Source of the DNA: Candidatus Methanophaga sp. GoMg3.2
Lineage (GTDB): Archaea; Halobacteriota; Syntropharchaeia; Alkanophagales; Methanospirareceae
Assembly (NCBI GenBank): GCA_013180565.1
Contig: QBUN01000408.1
Location: 1-18,648, forward strand
Direction: 5' to 3'
DNA length: 18,648 bases
The notes beneath the pieces were generated by a model. The model was not told the DNA's origin, ran no database searches, and saw nothing but the letters and a program-made list of their open reading frames with translations. A program made the position numbers and the translations under genes. Numbering within the stretch: the stretch's first letter is position 1; every line of letters starts with the position of its first letter. Shown in pieces: positions 16,501 to 18,648 of the stretch.

Positions 16501-16924
16501 CTTTTGATATGTTGCACCTATTTGATTTAAGCATGATTGGAAGCTCGCCGATAGCTACCTCCTCCTCATCCCGCATTATTTCTATCTCGCCACTTTCATA
16601 TTTCTTCACGAGCTGCATATCCAAAATAATAGGCGCGGAATAGTTCAGATTTCTTAATCTTGCTTGGGAAGGGAAAACATCCTCATAAGAACCATCTGCC
16701 TCCCTCGCCTTAGGTATGCCCACAGTTATCTTACCAAACTTTACACCCAGTTTATACTTCCCCTTTTCTTCATCTTCGCCGCTAATAGATGTTTCAGTAT
16801 ACGGGAGCTCCTCAATTATCCTTTGTATACCCTCATCGAGGAAGTAATTGAACGAATCGAGCTGATGCTGTACTATTTTTTCCCTTTTTAAATATGCTTT
16901 TGAAAAGACACTTCGATCTAACAT
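13529..16924 (-). CDS. rpoB: DNA-directed RNA polymerase subunit B (unsplit)
   Basis: A single ~1131-residue second-largest subunit (bacterial beta / Rpb2). Landmarks include [13 protein letters not shown] near 177-189, [15 protein letters not shown] near 475-489, [11 protein letters not shown] near the middle of the catalytic half, and [13 protein letters not shown] later. The C-terminal clamp zinc ribbon is C-x2-C-x14-C-x2-C (C1073, C1076, C1091, C1094). The subunit is one polypeptide, whereas methanogens, haloarchaea and Archaeoglobus usually have it split into B'' and B'. ATG 16924 is preferred over GTG 16933 because GGGTGA (16935-16930) gives a good Shine-Dalgarno for the ATG and overlaps the GTG. 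Confidence 0.97.
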   Translation of the reverse strand: MLDRSVFSKAYLKREKIVQHQLDSFNYFLDEGIQRIIEELPYTETSISGEDEEKGKYKLGVKFGKITVGIPKAREADGSYEDVFPSQARLRNLNYSAPIILDMQLVKKYESGEIEIMRDEEEVAIGELPIMLKSNRCNISKDVIQEKLGEDLSEQEYEDWLKNNAGEDPLDPGGYFIINGSEHVIITLEDLAPNRIFVNFEEKYGSKGVVSKVFSLNQGFRVPIRVEISKKGILEVSFPAVGRKIQFMTLIRALGLGSDEEIIKAVSDDPQIVKYVLENIEECDVDTQEEAIEKLGRKIAPTQAREYRERRVNYILDRYFLPHLDTKIAKAYFIGRMAESCYELYLGKRGEGDKDHYANKRLKLAGDLVEDLFRVSFTKLTRDMRYQLERANMRSRELKIATAIRSDVLTERIVHALATGNWVGGRAGVSQLLERSNYIATLSHLRRIISPLSRSQPHFEARDLHPTQWGKICPSETPEGPNCGLVKNFSQMVEISVGEDEKSFKDILYELGAIPPARSLEVSAESRTRVFLNGDFIGFSTEPEIFVDAVRKKRRSDEISTQVNIAYYKDQSDIIINSDRGRARRPVMVVENRTPLVTESQIEKLRKGEMNFDDLVSVGVIEYLDAEEEENALIALNESDLTKEGGNEYTHLEMDPSLILGIVAGLIPYPDHNSSPRNTMGCAMLKQSLGLSTANYKTRADTRTHLLHSPQKPLVTTRTAALIQHGRRPAGQNFVVAVLSYEGYNMEDALILNQAAIDRGLGRSHFFRTYEGEERRYPGGEEDIFEIPDVEIVGVRSHEAYQQLDDAGIINSEVEVLPNDVLIGKTSPPRFLEETTELLSPLERRDTSICTRANERGRVDSVVLMESSSNRRLVKVAVRDQKVPEVGDKFASRHGQKGVIGLIAHPEDMPFTEGGIIPDMIINPHAIPSRMTVGHVLEMIGGKVGALEGRCIDGSAFSGEKEVDLRNALVRAGFSDTGRETMWDGLKGTKIDADVFVGVVYYQKLYHLVSAKMHARARGPVQILTRQPTEGKAREGGLRFGEMERDVLIGYGAAIALKDRLLNESDRVVELVCGNCGMIACRDMKTGSSYCPNCGADTDIYPVEMSYAFKLLLDEMKALGIAPRLELEEAV

Positions 16925-16937
16925 TCCATTCACCCTT

Positions 16938-17180
16938 TCACTCTATAATCAGTCGAAAAGATAAAGCTTTTCCCGCTGTTCTACTTTGTCTTGTTATCTC
17001 CACGACATCTCCAACTTTTGCACCTAGTCCATTTATAGCGGGATCGGATACTTTTATCTTAGGCAGTTGTACCCGCTTTATTTTGTACTTATCTAAAAGT
17101 TCTTTCACTTCGCTCTCGTCCATTAATATGTGTTCCGGCACTAACTCATGTCCAAGTATAGATAACGTCTCCTTCTTCAT
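16938..17180 (-). CDS. rpoH: DNA-directed RNA polymerase subunit H
   Basis: An 80-residue subunit equivalent to the C-terminal domain of eukaryotic Rpb5, sitting at the downstream-DNA jaw. Family features are the N-terminal [17 protein letters not shown] near 33-42, D-P-A-I near 46-49, [14 protein letters not shown] near 53-66, and the terminal S-F-R-L-I. Length is normal. ATG 17180 has no Shine-Dalgarno and lies only 9 nt after the 3' end of tRNA-Lys, so after 3' tRNA processing the message would be essentially leaderless. Its stop is followed after a few bases by the rpoB Shine-Dalgarno. The first seven codons are duplicated in inverted orientation at the right edge of the window. Confidence 0.96.
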   Translation of the reverse strand: MKKETLSILGHELVPEHILMDESEVKELLDKYKIKRVQLPKIKVSDPAINGLGAKVGDVVEITRQSRTAGKALSFRLIIE

Positions 17181-17198
17181 TTCTACTAACGAGCTCGA
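17159..17198 (-). repeat. Partner of the 40-bp inverted repeat
   Basis: This is the genuine-looking copy, with full tRNA-Lys on one side and complete rpoH on the other. It is exactly matched, in opposite orientation, by 18609-18648. The repeats flank 1410 bp holding most of the tRNA, the CinA-like, PUA and RNase P genes. Confidence 0.95.
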
Positions 17199-17263
17199 CG
17201 GGATTTGAACCCGTGACCGACGGGTTAAAAGCCCGCTGCTCTACCTTTCTGAGCTACGAGCCC
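17190..17263 (-). tRNA. tRNA-Lys (anticodon UUU)
   Basis: A complete 74-nt cloverleaf on the minus strand: acceptor GGGCTCG/CGAGCTC (one G-U pair), D arm GCTC/GAGC, anticodon stem GCGGG/CCCGT with loop CTTTTAA (anticodon TTT, lysine), five-base variable region, T arm ACGGG/CCCGT with loop TTCAAAT, and discriminator G. No CCA is encoded. There is no intron. The 5' 39 nt are also the 3' end of the CinA-like coding region, and rpoH begins 9 nt after the 3' end. It could be cut from the operon transcript or made from its own promoter inside the CinA-like gene. Confidence 0.95.
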
Positions 17264-17737
17264 TTCTGCTCCAGGTATGAGAAACTTTTTTAACATCACA
17301 AGAGCAGCCTCAGCCGCCTTGCGTTTGTTCCCTCCTCTATCTCCGTGGAAGATATGCCTCTCATGATATAAGTAACCCTTTGTTGCCAATGCTATATAAA
17401 CTAATCCAACAGGCGTGTCCGGCGTTCCCCCTGTGGGTCCTGCAATGCCTGTGGTAGCAATACCAATGTCGCCATTCAGTAGCGCCCTTATACCTTCCGC
17501 CATTGCCCGCGCACATTCTGCACTTACCGCACCCTTCTGCGCCAATAGCGCATCATCCACAAGCAAAATTTGCGCCTTTACTTCGTTCGCATAAGCGATC
17601 ACGCCACCTTTATAATAGTCCGAGCTGCCAGAGATGTTTGTTATCCTATGGGCGATCAGTCCACCGGTGCAAGATTCTGCAGTAGCTAAACTGAGTCCCC
17701 TTTTTCGTAACATATTCCCTATCTCTTCTTCTATCAT
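17225..17737 (-). CDS. CinA C-terminal domain protein (PncC-like NMN amidohydrolase)
   Basis: A 170-residue protein of the CinA-C/PncC family; characterised members deamidate nicotinamide mononucleotide to recycle pyridine nucleotides. Motifs are A-T-A-E-S-C-T-G-G-L near 18-27 with the likely active-site Ser22, G-G-V-I-A-Y-A-N near 44-51, G-I-A-T-T-G-I-A-G-P-T-G-G near 92-104, P-V-G-L-V-Y-I-A near 109-116, and a terminal helix A-A-E-A-A-L-V-M-L-K-K. The MoCF-like N-terminal domain of full CinA is absent. The last 12 residues (G-L-V-A-Q-K-G-R-A-A-G-F) and the stop are encoded inside tRNA-Lys; the UAA is bases 36-38 of the tRNA. That tail is not expected from the family, so the original stop seems to have been lost. 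The gene follows the PUA gene by 14 nt. Confidence 0.88.
   Translation of the reverse strand: MIEEEIGNMLRKRGLSLATAESCTGGLIAHRITNISGSSDYYKGGVIAYANEVKAQILLVDDALLAQKGAVSAECARAMAEGIRALLNGDIGIATTGIAGPTGGTPDTPVGLVYIALATKGYLYHERHIFHGDRGGNKRKAAEAALVMLKKFLIPGAEGLVAQKGRAAGF
17282..17296 (-). promoter_or_regulatory. Possible tRNA-Lys promoter within the CinA-like gene
   Basis: GATGTTAAAAAAGTTT on the minus strand contains a TATA-like TTAAAAAAG centred about 26 bp upstream of the tRNA 5' end (17263), the expected archaeal TATA-to-start distance. It lies in codons for M-L-K-K-F near the end of the CinA-like gene, so it may simply reflect Lys codons. Confidence 0.3.
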
Positions 17738-17751
17738 TTACCGACTATCCC

Positions 17752-18213
17752 TTATTCTTCTATGCCATACCTTACCTTCACAGCTACACCATGCTCAAAG
17801 ATTTTCATCTCATCACAGGATAACATAGCCTTTCCCGTTGCAAGTAGTCTGTCTTTTTCATCTACCACTATAAGTTCATCATAAGCCCTTAGCTCGGAAT
17901 CTGCATCTATTACATGTTTGCAAAATGCCGTTCCGCCTTTTTTTATGAACTCGCTGCTCTCTTCATTCATAACAACCCTCAGTCCCGGATATTTTATGAA
18001 TCGATGCAGTCTTTTTGCACCTTCTATGCTCAGCGTCAGCAGCCCGTCAGAACTCCTAAGTGTGGATATTCTTTCCCCATTATCTAGTATCTGAGATATT
18101 CTCCTTGTCCTTGAGAGGGTAAATACTACGCTGTCCGGGAACAAGATGTTGCCGGTACCCCATCCAAACTGAAAATCGGCAATGATTCTTGCCCTTCTAT
18201 GCAGGTTGTTCAT
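17752..18213 (-). CDS. PUA-domain protein (archaeosine-TGT C-terminal-like)
   Basis: A 153-residue protein resembling the C2-PUA part of archaeal tRNA-guanine transglycosylases and related stand-alone archaeal PUA proteins. D-F-Q-F-G-W-G-T-G-N-I-L-F near 13-25 and G-E-R-I-S-T-L-R-S-S-D-G near 46-57 match the pre-PUA C2 domain. The PUA barrel spans about 77-150 (K-K-G-G-T-A-F-C-K-H-V, then L-L-A-T-G-K-A-M-L-S, then G-V-A-V-K-V-R-Y). PUA domains bind RNA, so a role in tRNA or rRNA modification is likely, but no catalytic domain is present. It is the first gene of the long minus-strand transcription unit, divergent from the RNase P subunit gene across 87 bp. Confidence 0.82.
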   Translation of the reverse strand: MNNLHRRARIIADFQFGWGTGNILFPDSVVFTLSRTRRISQILDNGERISTLRSSDGLLTLSIEGAKRLHRFIKYPGLRVVMNEESSEFIKKGGTAFCKHVIDADSELRAYDELIVVDEKDRLLATGKAMLSCDEMKIFEHGVAVKVRYGIEE

Positions 18214-18300
18214 GTTCTCTTCCGCCGTATCATTCCATTATAGTTATCAAATTCAAACAAGATTTAGAACAAAAGACAGTTACATAATTAATCGTTGTAG
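18214..18300. promoter_or_regulatory. Divergent promoter region: PUA/rpo operon and RNase P subunit
   Basis: An 87-bp A/T-rich gap between head-to-head genes. ACATAATTAATC (about 18281-18292) is a loose TATA-like element close to the RNase P gene ATG at 18301, which has no Shine-Dalgarno and may be leaderless. On the minus strand GATAACTATAATGG is a possible element for the long operon. Neither match is strong. Confidence 0.35.
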
Positions 18301-18621
18301 ATGGTAAAGAAGAGGGGTAGAAGGATAGGGGACATCGCATTGCAGCGGATAGTACGGCTCTTTGAGCTGGCAGAAGCGGATGCGAGAAAGGATGGACGAA
18401 ACAGAAGTGATAGGTATGTGCAGCTTGCCCGTTTGATTGGGATGCGTTATCGAGTACGAATGCCATCACAGTTGAAGATGCGGATTTGTAAAGGCTGTTA
18501 TACGTATTTAATCCCAGGTAAGAATGCACGCGTTCGTCTCAGGGGCGAGTATATTACAACAACGTGTTTGAAATGTGGGCAGCAAATGCGGCGCCCGTAT
18601 AAAGCGCCTCGAGCTCGTTAG
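18301..18621 (+). CDS. rnp4: Ribonuclease P protein component 4 (Rpp21)
   Basis: A 106-residue Rpp21/Rpr2-family protein, one of the archaeal RNase P subunits that help the catalytic RNA remove tRNA 5' leaders. The helical N-terminal half (I-A-L-Q-R-I-V-R-L-F-E-L-A, then S-D-R-Y-V-Q-L-A-R-L-I-G-M-R-Y) binds Rpp29. The C-terminal half holds the zinc ribbon with C63, C66, C89 and C92 (I-C-K-G-C ... C-L-K-C-G). The family typically ends shortly after R-R-P-Y-K, as here. The last four codons and the stop (R-A-R-stop, from 18609) lie inside the 40-bp sequence that is an inverted copy of the tRNA-Lys/rpoH junction. The true C-terminus may therefore differ if the window end is chimeric. Confidence 0.9.
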   Translation: MVKKRGRRIGDIALQRIVRLFELAEADARKDGRNRSDRYVQLARLIGMRYRVRMPSQLKMRICKGCYTYLIPGKNARVRLRGEYITTTCLKCGQQMRRPYKAPRAR

Positions 18622-18648
18622 TAGAAATGAAGAAGGAGACGTTATCTA
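18609..18648 (+). repeat. 40-bp inverted copy of the tRNA-Lys 3' end / rpoH start
   Basis: The last 40 bases of the window are identical to the reverse complement of 17159-17198. The repeat covers the final bases of tRNA-Lys, the 9-nt spacer and the first codons of rpoH. It runs to the window edge, so its full length is unknown. Confidence 0.95.
18627..18648 (+). other. Apparent second rpoH start (M-K-K-E-T-L-S), truncated by the window
   Basis: Seven codons identical to the rpoH N-terminus lie at the right edge, within the inverted repeat. They may be a real second rpoH start or, more probably, a chimeric read-back of the locus at 17180. It should not be annotated as a gene without flanking data. 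Confidence 0.3.

Noticed and set aside
16086..16643. Plus-strand ORF of 185 codons opposite rpoB
   Set aside because: Antisense shadow; composition mirrors the complementary strand of rpoB codons and shows no family motif.
17190..17198. tRNA-Lys 3' end repeat as an integrase attachment site
   Set aside because: The repeat at the right edge is inverted, extends into rpoH, and no integrase or element genes lie between the copies.
17752..18213. Complete tRNA-guanine transglycosylase
   Set aside because: Only C2/PUA-like domains are present; the catalytic TIM barrel is missing and the length is 153 residues.

Overview
The window is archaeal. It carries a complete archaeal RNA polymerase and ribosomal-protein operon (rpoH, rpoB, rpoA', rpoA'', eL30, NusA-like KH protein, uS12, uS7). 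It also has an archaeal-type RNase P protein (Rpp21), a single-domain diaminopyrimidine reductase of riboflavin/F420-type biosynthesis, a TRAM-domain protein and a CooC-type nickel ATPase. Moderate A+T content, TTG/GTG starts, GGTGA-type Shine-Dalgarno sites and a decayed STAND-type NTPase with TPRs suggest a methanogen-related euryarchaeon, possibly ANME-1-like. That placement is inference.

Layout. 1-243: tail of an unidentified upstream gene, a perfect palindrome plus T-run terminator, and a very short ORF. 244-1245: the reductase gene, then a frameshifted zinc-ribbon ORF and a small copy of the reductase 3' end. 1242-3582 (minus): a lineage-specific membrane-anchored protein and a broken STAND NTPase/TPR gene. 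3632-4432 (minus): CooC-like ATPase, divergent from a tightly packed plus-strand DNA repair cassette at 4543-7127 (endonuclease IV, endonuclease III, Y-family polymerase). 7217-7429 (minus): TRAM protein with its own promoter, leader and terminator. 7625-18213 (minus): uS7, uS12, NusA, eL30, RpoA'', RpoA', RpoB, RpoH, tRNA-Lys(UUU), CinA/PncC-like protein and a PUA protein. 18301-18621 (plus): divergent RNase P subunit.

The minus-strand block is an information-processing operon ending in a clear hairpin/T-run terminator after uS7. The EF-2 and EF-1alpha genes that often follow uS7 in archaea are absent here. Translation along it looks coupled: twice (uS12 to uS7, eL30 to nusA) the upstream TGA stop lies inside the downstream Shine-Dalgarno.

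The most unusual points are at the right end. The CinA-like gene runs 39 nt into tRNA-Lys and takes its stop codon from the anticodon loop. rpoH begins 9 nt after the tRNA. The last 40 nt of the window are an exact inverted copy of the tRNA 3' end/rpoH start. That copy is either an invertible arrangement or, more likely, an amplification or assembly chimera. I found no IS element, CRISPR array, rRNA or replication origin, and no gene-free stretch longer than about 200 bp.
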